From assembly GCA_050694015.1 (NCBI GenBank), contig JBOGWY010000343.1, positions 1 to 11,728 of the forward strand: a stretch of DNA of 11,728 bases. The letters are read 5' to 3'. Positions 1 through 6,552 of the stretch are shown piece after piece. Numbering within the stretch: position 1 is the stretch's first letter; every line of letters begins with the position of its first letter. This DNA is from JBOGWY01 sp050694015. GTDB lineage: Bacteria > Actinomycetota > CADDZG01 > WHSQ01. The position numbers and the translations under genes were made by a program. A model generated the notes under the pieces. That model was given only the letters and a program-made list of their open reading frames with translations, searched no databases and had not been told where the DNA came from.

Positions 1-2
1 GC

Positions 3-41
3 CGGGCCCTCCTCGAAGAGATCGACCCTTCGTCGGTCTAA
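3..41 (+). CDS. Possible C-terminal tail of an upstream gene (partial)
   Basis: The frame beginning at base 3 reads RALLEEIDPSSV and ends at TAA 39-41. Its composition is protein-like and 10 of 12 third positions are G or C, as in the real genes here. A second frame stays open to TAA 58-60 but gives a low-complexity Ser/Arg/Pro-rich peptide, so it is less likely. Twelve codons cannot identify a family. The terminator-like hairpin at 180-199 would suit the end of a plus-strand unit. Confidence 0.25.
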   Translation, partial: RALLEEIDPSSV

Positions 42-179
42 CGACGGGGCCCCGGCCTAAGCCGCCACTCCGGCCTCGTGGTTGAGCCCGAGCGGAGACC
101 ACTCTGGGTCGTGCGGCTGCTCTTCTCGCTCTGGTGTCTCCAGTGAAGTAATCGTGCAGGCCGTTCTTTGGTAGATACA

Positions 180-199
180 CCGCGCTCAGCGCGGCTTTT
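180..199 (+). terminator. Rho-independent terminator-like hairpin
   Basis: CCGCGC (180-185) and GCGCGG (189-194) form a perfect 6-bp stem around a TCA loop, followed by CTTTT. The T-run lies on the plus side, so it would end plus-strand transcription coming from before base 42. The T-run is short, so efficiency is uncertain. I see no other firm feature in the rest of 42-264. Confidence 0.5.
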
Positions 200-264
200 C
201 TACAGAAGTTCGCTGAAACAACAGTCGAGGACCGAAGGTCGCCTTCGTCGGCCCCGGCCACTGG

Positions 265-1581
265 CTACGCGGCCTTGATGATCTTGTAGATCGTGCCGTC
301 GTAGGACACCACGAACAGGTTGCCTTCCGCGTCGAAGGTGAGGTCCAGGAGCAACGGCGCGTTGAAGAACTCCGTCTGGTTCACCACGCGGGTCCCGGTG
401 GCATCGAGCTCGACGCGGATCACGTCGTGGCCCACCACCTCGTCGCCGAAGAAGTTGCCGAACTCCGCGACGAAGGCGTTGTTCTTGTACTCCTCACCCC
501 ACGCGTCGGTGACCTGGAAGGCGAGGCCGTTGGACGACGGGTGCGCGCCGAAGCTCGACAACGGTCGCCGGATGCGCGCGGGACGGCAGCGACCGAAGCG
601 CTTGATCGTGGCCGGGTTCGGGTTGTCGTAGGGCTTGAGGTCCCCCCGCTTGCCGACGTTGTAGAGGCACGAGGGGAACCCCATGTTGTCCACCCGCGAG
701 TCGTTGACATCGGTCGAATACAGGATGTCGTCGGAATCCTCTAGCTCTCCCGAACCTTCCTCGGATGCCGGGCGTGCGTCGTCGAGGCCGTTCATCGGCG
801 TGAATAGAAGCGTCTGGTCGATCGGCGAGAAGGCGACGTCGTAGATGTTGCGCATCCCGCGAGCGACCAGGGTCGAGCGGCGCGGCAGGTCGGCCAGCGA
901 CTTGCGCTTCAGGCCTCGTTTGACCCTGATGATCGAGCCCGACCACGGGGTCACCTCGGGTTCCCCGCCCTCGACGCCGTCGTCGGTCGAGTTGCCGTTG
1001 GCGATGTAGAGCTTGCCGTCCGGCCCGATCGCCATGCCGTTGGTGTTGTGGCGTCCGTTCGGCAGGTCCTTGAGGAATAGCTGCTTCTTGTCGGCCACGC
1101 CGTCGCCGTCGGTGTCGCGGAGGCGCCACACCCGGCCGTACGGCCGGGACCCGAAGGGACCGTTGCGGGGGCCGTGGTTGTCGGCGACGTAGACGACTCC
1201 GTTCGGGGCGGCGAGGACGCCGAGCGGGTTGTTGAAGCCTTCTGCGAAGGTGATCGGTTCGCCGCCGACCCCGTTCTGATCGTCGATCGCCAGAAGCCGG
1301 CCCCCCGAGTTGTCGAGCACGTAGAGACGGGTCGCATCCGAGCCTTCCGTCGTGTCGGGGCCGAAGCTCAGCGAGGTCCCGAGCCCGGGCAGCTGGGCGT
1401 AGGTCGAGACGACGAAGCCGGGGGGCAGGGTCTCGCCGGGCAGGGGCAGATCGGGGATATCGATGGGGACGTCGATCGGGGGGAGCGGGACCTCGGGCGG
1501 CTCGGGTAACTGGGCGCCGGCGGGCGCCGCCACCAGGGCGGCGAGCAGTGCCGAGATGACCACCAGGCGTCTAGTCCCCAC
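265..1581 (-). CDS. Exported glucose/sorbosone dehydrogenase-like beta-propeller protein
   Basis: The 438-residue product starts with a clear signal peptide: Arg4-Arg5, a hydrophobic stretch at about 6-19, and an A-G-A cleavage site near residue 23. A Pro-rich linker follows (about 24-57), then a propeller domain to the end. The propeller shows repeated 'GPDGKLYIANG'-like blade motifs, a DTDGDGVAD loop (156-164) that looks like a calcium-binding loop, and an HNTNGM motif (178-183) where this superfamily has its usual His-x-x-Asn-Gly. Related proteins are PQQ-linked sugar dehydrogenases or uncharacterised propeller 'dehydrogenases'; the substrate and the presence of PQQ cannot be told from sequence. 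It lacks a lipobox Cys, so it is probably secreted rather than a lipoprotein. It is divergent from the kinase at 1725. The start is GTG with no Shine-Dalgarno but a -10-like box 7 nt upstream. SMP-30/gluconolactonase-like is an alternative. Confidence 0.8.
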   Translation of the reverse strand: MGTRRLVVISALLAALVAAPAGAQLPEPPEVPLPPIDVPIDIPDLPLPGETLPPGFVVSTYAQLPGLGTSLSFGPDTTEGSDATRLYVLDNSGGRLLAIDDQNGVGGEPITFAEGFNNPLGVLAAPNGVVYVADNHGPRNGPFGSRPYGRVWRLRDTDGDGVADKKQLFLKDLPNGRHNTNGMAIGPDGKLYIANGNSTDDGVEGGEPEVTPWSGSIIRVKRGLKRKSLADLPRRSTLVARGMRNIYDVAFSPIDQTLLFTPMNGLDDARPASEEGSGELEDSDDILYSTDVNDSRVDNMGFPSCLYNVGKRGDLKPYDNPNPATIKRFGRCRPARIRRPLSSFGAHPSSNGLAFQVTDAWGEEYKNNAFVAEFGNFFGDEVVGHDVIRVELDATGTRVVNQTEFFNAPLLLDLTFDAEGNLFVVSYDGTIYKIIKAA

Positions 1582-1588
1582 GTACTAA

Positions 1589-1594
1589 ACCGTA
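1589..1594 (-). promoter_or_regulatory. -10 element placing the transcript start at the GTG (leaderless)
   Basis: On the minus strand TACGGT (a TAnnnT -10 box) is followed by exactly 7 nt (TTAGTAC) and then the GTG at 1581. No Shine-Dalgarno lies in between. This geometry fits a leaderless mRNA that begins at the start codon. No convincing -35 is visible. miaB has the same arrangement. Confidence 0.45.
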
Positions 1595-1712
1595 TCGGCA
1601 CGGAGGCCACCCGGGCGTAGCGGCTTACGTCGCCTAAGTGGATTTACCTATTTACCCCATCCCCCCAACAGGTCAGGCTCGATCGGACAGAGCCAGACAG
1701 CCCAGACAGCCC

Positions 1713-1718
1713 AGGGAG
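1713..1718 (+). promoter_or_regulatory. Ribosome binding site that sets the kinase start
   Basis: AGGGAG lies 6 nt before GTG 1725. The frame stays open back to a GTG at 1638, but that start has no ribosome site and would add a Pro/Arg/Gln-rich leader encoded by a short tandem repeat (CAGACAGCC twice, from about 1694). GTG 1725 is therefore preferred; ATG 1737 is too far (18 nt) from the site. Confidence 0.6.
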
Positions 1719-1724
1719 ACCCGA

Positions 1725-4262
1725 GTGCCCGCCTTCATGACTGTGGCGAACGCCACCGTCCGTAACAAGGTGACGGGCTTCATCTCGGCTCTTCCGACCG
1801 GGCGCCAGCTCCCGCCCGAGGCGTGGCAGCGCCGTCACCGGTTCATCGTCGCTCTCCTGCTGGCCCACGTGGCCGGTGTCTTCGTCTTCGCGATCGTCCG
1901 GGGCCACCCGGCCCTGCATTCGGCGATGGAGGCCGCGATCCTGATGGCTTTCGCCGCGATCGCCGCCAACGACAAGTTCAAACCCGGTGTCCGCAGCGTG
2001 TCCGCGACCGTCGGGCTCCTGACGTCGTCGGCGCTGCTCGTCCACTTCTCCGGCGGCGTGATCGAGATGCACTTCCACTTCTTCGTGATGGTCGCGGTGG
2101 TCAGCCTGTACCAGCATTGGACACCGTTCCTCGTCGCGATCGGTTACGTCGTCCTGCAGCACGGCACCGTCGGGATCCTGTTCCCGGACGGCGTCTACAA
2201 CCATCCCGCCGCGCAGGCCGACCCGTGGACGTGGGCCGGCATCCACGGTTTCTTCATCGCCGGCGAGAGCATCGCCTGCCTCGTCTACTGGAAGATGGCC
2301 GAGGAGTCGACGACCGCGAAGGCCGCGGCCGAGCGGATGCTCGCCGCGACCCAGGAGCGTTTCCGCCAGGCGTTCGAGAGCTCGGCGCTCGGGATGCTCC
2401 TCACCAAGGTCGACGGCACGGTCGTAGAGGTCAACGAGTCGTTCTACGAGATGCTCGGTTACAACGAGGCCGAGTTCCGGCAGCTGAACTGGATCGACGT
2501 GATCCACCCGGACGACATGGAAGAGATCACGACCCTCGCTATAGAGATCCTCGATGGACATAGCGACTCGGGCTCGATGTTGATCCGCTTCCGTCATCTA
2601 GGAGGACACGACGTCTGGACCCAGATCACGTTCGGCCTCGTGAACAACGCCGATGAGAACGAGCGCTACTTCATGGCCCAGGCCAACGACGTGACCGAGA
2701 TGGTCGAAGCGCAGAAACGGCAGGAGGTCCTCGAGGACCAGCTCCGTCAGGCCCAGAAGATGGAGGCGGTCGGGCATCTGACCGGGGGCATCGCGCACGA
2801 CTTCAACAACCTGATCGGTGTCATCAGCAACTTCGCCACGTTCGCGATGGACGGTCTGGACGAAACCTCGCCCGCAGCTGACGACATCAAAGAAGTGCAG
2901 GCGGCCGCCAAGCGCGCCCGCGAACTCACGCGGCAACTCCTTACGTTCTCGCGCAAGGAGATGGTCAAGCCGGTGGTCCTCGATCTGCGCGACACGGTCA
3001 GCGATTTCCAGAAGATCCTGCGCAGCACCTTGTCGGAGGACATCGAGCTGGAGACCGACGTCGCCGCGGATGTATGGCACACCAAGGTCGACCCATCGCA
3101 CGTCGAGCAGGTGCTGATGAACCTGGCCGTCAACGCACGCGACGCGATGCCTCAAGGCGGCAAGCTTTCGATCGCCGTTCGTAACGTCATCCTCGACGAG
3201 GAATACGCCGCGATACACCCCGGCCTGGAACCGGGGGAGTTCGTCTCGGTCGCGGTCAGCGACAACGGCCTCGGCATGACCCACGAGGTCCAGTGTCAGA
3301 TGTTCGAGCCGTTCTTCACGACTAAGGATCGTGCGTCGGGCACCGGCCTCGGGATGTCGACGGTGTATGGGATCGTCAAGCAGGCCGGCGGGTACATCAC
3401 GGTCTACTCCGAACTCGGCCTCGGAACGACGGTGAAGGTCTACCTGCCGCGGACGACGGAAGCGATCTGCCCGCCGACCTCGGTGGCCGAACCGGTCGAT
3501 CGCAGCGGCCACGAGGTCGTGCTGGTCGTCGAGGACGAGCCTCGCCTCCTGAGCGTCGCGAAGCGCATCCTGACCAATGCCGGGTACGACGTGATCACGG
3601 CGGCATCGGGGCCGGAGGCTCTCGACCTTCTCGACTCAAGCACCGTTCGTCCGGACCTGTTGATCACCGACATCGTCATGCCGAAGATGTCGGGCCGCGA
3701 GCTCTCCGAGCGCACCGCGCTGCCGACGGTGTTCATGTCCGGTTACGACGACTCGATCCTGAACCAGCAGGGCTCGATCGATCCCAACCTCCCGTTCGTG
3801 CAGAAGCCGTTCACTCGTGACGATCTGCTGACGGCAGTGCGCCAGGGCCTCGACTCGCGCGATGTCACGATGCCGTCACGGGTCAACGCCGTGTCGCGGC
3901 CGCGTCGCATCCTCGTGATCGACGATGAGCTATCGATGCTCGAGGTGCTCGATCTCTTGATCGCGCACAACCAGGAAGGCGTCGAGGTGTCGCGCGCGCA
4001 GGATTCCATGCAGGCGCTCCGTCTCGCGCGCGAGGTACACCCCTCGATAATCATTCTCGACTACATGATCCCGAACACAGACGTCGAACAGCTCGCCGGG
4101 ATGCTGCGCGAGATCGTGCCCGACGCGTCGATCCTTCTCTTCTCGGGAGCGACGATCGACAAGCCGGAGTGGGCCGATGCGTTCCTGATGAAGTCGAAGA
4201 TCAACGAGCTTGGGGCTCTAGTTGCGGACCTCATCAAGACGCACCAACCGATCAACGCCTAA
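1725..4262 (+). CDS. Membrane hybrid sensor histidine kinase (6TM-PAS-HisKA-HATPase-REC-REC)
   Basis: This 845-residue hybrid kinase autophosphorylates a His in response to a signal and passes phosphate to its own receiver domains. Counted from GTG 1725: about six TM helices (roughly 40-58, 66-81, 92-108, 117-132, 134-153, 171-189); a PAS domain (about 208-335); HisKA with AxGxLTGGIAHDFNN, phospho-acceptor His358; HATPase_c with an N-box (NLAVNARDAM), VSDNGLGM, FEPFFTTK and GTGLGMSTVYGI. REC1 has Asp649 and the Lys of QKPF. REC2 has Asp779 and the Lys of LMKSK. The helix after Asp649 looks about five residues shorter than usual. The membrane part holds EMHFHFFV (His116, His118), Tyr129 and His146, a pattern shared with sensor domains of some diguanylate cyclases and chemoreceptors whose ligand is not known to me. 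No DNA-binding or enzymatic output domain and no adjacent regulator are present, so the pathway is unknown. Its TAA overlaps the stop of the convergent thioesterase. Confidence 0.93.
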   Translation: MPAFMTVANATVRNKVTGFISALPTGRQLPPEAWQRRHRFIVALLLAHVAGVFVFAIVRGHPALHSAMEAAILMAFAAIAANDKFKPGVRSVSATVGLLTSSALLVHFSGGVIEMHFHFFVMVAVVSLYQHWTPFLVAIGYVVLQHGTVGILFPDGVYNHPAAQADPWTWAGIHGFFIAGESIACLVYWKMAEESTTAKAAAERMLAATQERFRQAFESSALGMLLTKVDGTVVEVNESFYEMLGYNEAEFRQLNWIDVIHPDDMEEITTLAIEILDGHSDSGSMLIRFRHLGGHDVWTQITFGLVNNADENERYFMAQANDVTEMVEAQKRQEVLEDQLRQAQKMEAVGHLTGGIAHDFNNLIGVISNFATFAMDGLDETSPAADDIKEVQAAAKRARELTRQLLTFSRKEMVKPVVLDLRDTVSDFQKILRSTLSEDIELETDVAADVWHTKVDPSHVEQVLMNLAVNARDAMPQGGKLSIAVRNVILDEEYAAIHPGLEPGEFVSVAVSDNGLGMTHEVQCQMFEPFFTTKDRASGTGLGMSTVYGIVKQAGGYITVYSELGLGTTVKVYLPRTTEAICPPTSVAEPVDRSGHEVVLVVEDEPRLLSVAKRILTNAGYDVITAASGPEALDLLDSSTVRPDLLITDIVMPKMSGRELSERTALPTVFMSGYDDSILNQQGSIDPNLPFVQKPFTRDDLLTAVRQGLDSRDVTMPSRVNAVSRPRRILVIDDELSMLEVLDLLIAHNQEGVEVSRAQDSMQALRLAREVHPSIIILDYMIPNTDVEQLAGMLREIVPDASILLFSGATIDKPEWADAFLMKSKINELGALVADLIKTHQPINA

Positions 4263-4672
4263 CCCAGCTTGTAGGTGACGAGGGCCTTCGCCACCGGTCC
4301 CGAGCCTCGGGTTACATCCACTTCTACGTAACAGAGATTGCGCCCGCGCCGCATGACGCGCGCGTCGGCCCGCAGATCTTCGGCCGTCGCCGCGCTCAGG
4401 TAGTTGATCGTCAGCGCGACCGTCGTGCCGCGCAGGTTCTCGGGGATGTTGTCGGTGGCCCAGCTCGCCGCCATCGCCGCGGTGTCGGCGAGGCTCGCGA
4501 TCGCGCCGCCGTGCACCACTTGGCCGATCGTCACGACTTGCTCCGAGAAGGGCAGCGTGAGCACGGCGTGATCCGCCGCGAGCTCGTCGACCCGCATCCC
4601 GAGGTGGCCGACGAACGGCGAGGTTGCGATGAACTGCCGGATGAGCTCGATGCCACTTGTTGCCTGCGCCAC
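4259..4672 (-). CDS. PaaI-family hot-dog thioesterase
   Basis: The 137-residue product is a single hot-dog domain that would hydrolyse acyl- or aryl-CoA thioesters. The diagnostic motif VHGGAIASLADTAA (53-66) carries His54-Gly-Gly and Asp63, the usual active-site helix of the PaaI/YbgC-type 4HBT group. Length is normal for the family. The start is GTG, preceded by a perfect AAGGAGG (4678-4684 on the minus strand) with 5-nt spacing. The TAG stop (4261-4259) overlaps the kinase's TAA, so the two genes converge tail to tail with no room for a separate terminator. It is transcribed away from recA, across about 190 bp of shared control region. The physiological substrate cannot be predicted; a phenylacetate pathway role has no support here because no paa genes are nearby. 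Confidence 0.85.
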   Translation of the reverse strand: MAQATSGIELIRQFIATSPFVGHLGMRVDELAADHAVLTLPFSEQVVTIGQVVHGGAIASLADTAAMAASWATDNIPENLRGTTVALTINYLSAATAEDLRADARVMRRGRNLCYVEVDVTRGSGPVAKALVTYKLG

Positions 4673-4734
4673 AGCCGCCTCCTTGGGTCGTTTCCTCGAG
4701 CCTAGGAGGCTGGCGACCTGGGGGGTTGGGGCGT

Positions 4735-4770
4735 AGAATCACATCCCCGTAACTACGTGGAGGTGATTCT
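4735..4770. repeat. 36-bp near-perfect inverted repeat upstream of recA
   Basis: AGAATCAC (4735-4742) pairs perfectly with GTGATTCT (4763-4770). In the same register TCC (4744-4746) pairs with GGA (4759-4761) and CGT (4748-4750) with ACG (4755-4757), leaving an AACT loop. In all 14 of 16 positions pair, with mismatches at 4743/4762 and 4747/4758. It may be an operator for a dimeric regulator or a hairpin in RNA. It lies between the thioesterase start and the recA promoter. Confidence 0.7.
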
Positions 4771-4786
4771 CGCGAAAATCCGCGAG
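4769..4786. repeat. Second hairpin abutting the long inverted repeat
   Basis: CTCGCG (4769-4774) and CGCGAG (4781-4786) form a perfect 6-bp stem with an AAAATC loop. It shares two bases with the preceding inverted repeat, so the two structures exclude each other at the junction. A small AGGC/GCCT stem followed by TTTT (4785-4799) comes next; it is terminator-like but weak. Confidence 0.5.
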
Positions 4787-4797
4787 GCACGGCCTTT

Positions 4798-4820
4798 TTG
4801 TCATACCCTCGGCCTAATCT
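4798..4820 (+). promoter_or_regulatory. RecA-NDp-like (PafBC-type) damage-inducible promoter of recA
   Basis: TTGTCA (4798-4803) plus TAC, then 8 nt, then TAATCT (4815-4820). This has the exact spacing of the mycobacterial RecA-NDp motif (TTGTCRgtg-N8-TAnnnT), which drives LexA-independent, PafBC-dependent induction. The gtg part is not conserved here. The predicted transcript start (about 4827) falls inside the LexA box. Confidence 0.6.
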
Positions 4821-4824
4821 ATGG

Positions 4825-4838
4825 CGAACAGATGTTCG
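4825..4838. promoter_or_regulatory. LexA (SOS) box of recA
   Basis: CGAACAGATGTTCG is a perfect palindromic match to the Gram-positive LexA operator (GAAC-N4-GTTC, with flanking C and G). It lies directly downstream of the TAATCT -10 box and 25 bp before the recA ATG. LexA bound here would cover the transcription start. Confidence 0.9.
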
Positions 4839-4863
4839 ATAGCCTCCCGAAGGAGAGAGCGAG

Positions 4864-5964
4864 ATGGCCACGTTGAGGGACAGGAACCACGTAACGGACA
4901 CCAGCCGGGACGAGAAGGGCCGGAACCAGGCGATCACCGATGCCCTCGCCCAGATCGAGAAGCAGCACGGCGCCGGCACCATCATGCGTCTCGGAGACAG
5001 TACCCAGACCGGCGTCGAGGTGGTATCGACTGGGTCGCTGGCCTTGGACCTCGCGCTGGGCGTAGGCGGGTTGCCACGGGGCCGCGTCGTGGAGCTTTAC
5101 GGTCCGGAGGGGAGCGGCAAAACATCACTGGCTTTACACGTGATCGCCGAAGCCCAGAAGGCCGGTGGCCTGGTCGCGTTCATCGACGCCGAGCACGCCC
5201 TTGATCCCACTTACGCAAAAGCGATCGGTGTCGACATCGACAATCTTCTTTGCAGCCAACCCGACACCGGCGAGCAAGCTCTCGAGATCACCGACACGCT
5301 CGTTCGTTCCGGAGCGATGGATGTCGTGGTCATCGACTCGGTAGCAGCCCTCGTTCCGCGCGCTGAGATCGAAGGTGAGATGGGCGACAGCCACGTCGGG
5401 CTGCAGGCGCGACTGATGAGTCAGGCGCTCCGGAAGCTCGCCGGAAGTGTCAATCGTTCCAAGACGATCCTCGTGTTCATCAACCAGATCAGAGAGAAGA
5501 TCGGAGTCATGTGGGGGTCGAATGAAACGACTCCCGGTGGGCGTGCGCTCAAGTTCTATTCGTCGGTACGCCTCGATGTCCGTCGCATCGACTCGCTCAA
5601 GGATGGCGCCGAGATCGTCGGCTCGCGCGTGCGTGTGAAGGTCGTCAAGAACAAGGTCGCGGCGCCGTTCAAGAAGGCCGAGTTCGACATCCAGTACGGC
5701 TTCGGTATCTCGAAAGAGGGGAGCCTGCTCGACGTCGCGATCGAACACGGCATCGTGCGCAAGTCCGGAGCGTGGTTCATCTACGGTGACGACCAACTGG
5801 GCCAGGGCCGCGAGAACGCCAAGACGTTCCTCGCCGAGAACGCCGACATCGCGACCGAGATCGAGCTCAAGATCAAGGAGAAGCTTGGTCTGCTCGCCGG
5901 CGAGGGCGACGGTTCCGACGAGATCGTCGTGGCCGAGCCGGAGCCGATCGAGGACGCGGGTTAG
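4864..5964 (+). CDS. recA: Recombinase RecA
   Basis: RecA is the ATP-dependent strand-exchange protein that also triggers LexA self-cleavage. The 366-residue product has Walker A GPEGSGKTS (80-88, Lys86), catalytic Glu110 in FIDAEHAL, Walker B VVVIDSVAAL (Asp158), the signature LVPRAEIEGEMGDSHVGLQA, and the L2 region INQIREKIGVMWGSNETTPGG. The acidic C-terminal tail is typical. Small departures from the commonest sequence are GPEGSGKTS for GPESSGKTT, and Trp217 and Asn220 where Phe and Pro are usual; the catalytic residues are intact. There is no intein. ATG 4864 follows AAGGAG (4850-4855) with 8-nt spacing. Control is by the LexA box and RecA-NDp-like promoter just upstream. recX follows 27 nt downstream in the same frame, separated by a hairpin. 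Confidence 0.98.
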   Translation: MATLRDRNHVTDTSRDEKGRNQAITDALAQIEKQHGAGTIMRLGDSTQTGVEVVSTGSLALDLALGVGGLPRGRVVELYGPEGSGKTSLALHVIAEAQKAGGLVAFIDAEHALDPTYAKAIGVDIDNLLCSQPDTGEQALEITDTLVRSGAMDVVVIDSVAALVPRAEIEGEMGDSHVGLQARLMSQALRKLAGSVNRSKTILVFINQIREKIGVMWGSNETTPGGRALKFYSSVRLDVRRIDSLKDGAEIVGSRVRVKVVKNKVAAPFKKAEFDIQYGFGISKEGSLLDVAIEHGIVRKSGAWFIYGDDQLGQGRENAKTFLAENADIATEIELKIKEKLGLLAGEGDGSDEIVVAEPEPIEDAG

Positions 5965-5983
5965 CGAGCGTCCGGGTCGCTCG
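5965..5983 (+). promoter_or_regulatory. Intercistronic hairpin between recA and recX
   Basis: CGAGCG (5965-5970) begins immediately after the recA TAG and pairs perfectly with CGCTCG (5978-5983) around a 7-nt loop. It fills most of the 27-nt gap. No T-run follows, so it is not a canonical terminator. It may reduce recX expression or protect the recA 3' end. Confidence 0.5.
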
Positions 5984-5991
5984 GGACGACG

Positions 5992-6501
5992 ATGATGGAG
6001 GCGACACACCTTCGCCTCATCGACACCGCTGAAGATCTCCGCAAGGAGGCGATGGAGAGGGCGGGCAGGATGCTCGCCCTCCGCCCGCGCACCATCAAAG
6101 AGATGCGCGACCGGCTCACCGAGGCCGAGATCCCCGACGACGTGGTCGAGGAAACGGTCACGCGGCTCGTCGAGCTTCAGCTGGTCGACGACAAGGACTT
6201 CGCCACCGACTGGATCGAGGAGCGTTCCCGCCGCAAGGGCCTCGGCCCCCGGGCGCTGATGGCCGAGCTCGCCGCCAAGGGCATAGAGCGGTCGCTGGTC
6301 GAAGAGGTGCTCGCCGAGCTCGGCCACGACGAGGTCGCCCAGGCCAAGGCCGAAGCCGAGAAACACCTACGCAAGGTGCTGCGCTTCCCACTCAAGCAGC
6401 AGGGGGCCAAGCTCCAACAGATCCTGGTGCGCAAGGGCTTCAGCTACGAAGCCGCCTCGGAAGGAGCCCGCTCGGTCCTCCCGCCCGAGGGCTGGGACTA
6501 G
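5992..6501 (+). CDS. recX: Regulatory protein RecX
   Basis: RecX binds RecA filaments and limits their activity. The 169-residue product has the family's repeated three-helix units: ERAGRMLALRPRTIKEMRDRLTE (first repeat, about 23-45), LVELQLVDDKDFATDWIEERSRRKGLGPRALMAELAAKGI (second), and AKAEAEKHLRK through the C-terminus (third). Its place directly after recA is the standard arrangement. The start is uncertain: tandem ATGs at 5992 and 5995 have no good Shine-Dalgarno, so translation may be coupled to recA. A strong AAGGAGG (6043-6049) lies only 2 nt before an internal ATG (6052), too close to favour it. The gene is probably co-transcribed with recA and so damage-inducible. It is followed by a hairpin at 6534. 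Confidence 0.92.
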   Translation: MMEATHLRLIDTAEDLRKEAMERAGRMLALRPRTIKEMRDRLTEAEIPDDVVEETVTRLVELQLVDDKDFATDWIEERSRRKGLGPRALMAELAAKGIERSLVEEVLAELGHDEVAQAKAEAEKHLRKVLRFPLKQQGAKLQQILVRKGFSYEAASEGARSVLPPEGWD

Positions 6502-6533
6502 CTAACCTCTCGGCGCCGCTTTTGAGCCTCCCC

Positions 6534-6552
6534 ACCCACCTCCCAGGTGGGT
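6534..6552 (+). terminator. Stem-loop after recX, terminator-like without a T-run
   Basis: ACCCACCT (6534-6541) and AGGTGGGT (6545-6552) form a perfect 8-bp stem with a CCC loop, 32 nt after the recX stop. No T-run follows. A nearly identical hairpin (18 of 20 bases) stands after the minus-strand gene at 9985, in that gene's sense direction. The location suggests a 3' end-forming element. Confidence 0.5.

Noticed and set aside
1638..1724. Extended start of the kinase at GTG 1638
   Set aside because: There is no ribosome site, and the added 29 residues come from a simple repeat and Pro/Arg-rich sequence; AGGGAG before GTG 1725 is better.
1644..3512. Two long minus-strand open frames opposite the kinase (1644-2597 and 2598-3512)
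   Set aside because: Both are antisense to conserved TM, PAS and kinase motifs, and their Asp/Arg/His-rich composition is typical of GC-rich shadow frames.
4259..4262. Overlap of kinase and thioesterase stop codons as a special feature
   Set aside because: A 3-bp tail-to-tail overlap is common in compact bacterial genomes and shows no palindrome like that at 9027.
4218..4985. A 255-codon minus-strand open frame over the recA promoter
   Set aside because: It is off-frame to the thioesterase, crosses the control region and has no recognisable sequence.
5134..6366. A 410-codon minus-strand open frame opposite recA and recX
   Set aside because: It is a mirror of two strongly identified genes in GC-rich DNA, with Leu/Asp/Val/Gly-rich composition and no domain or ribosome site.
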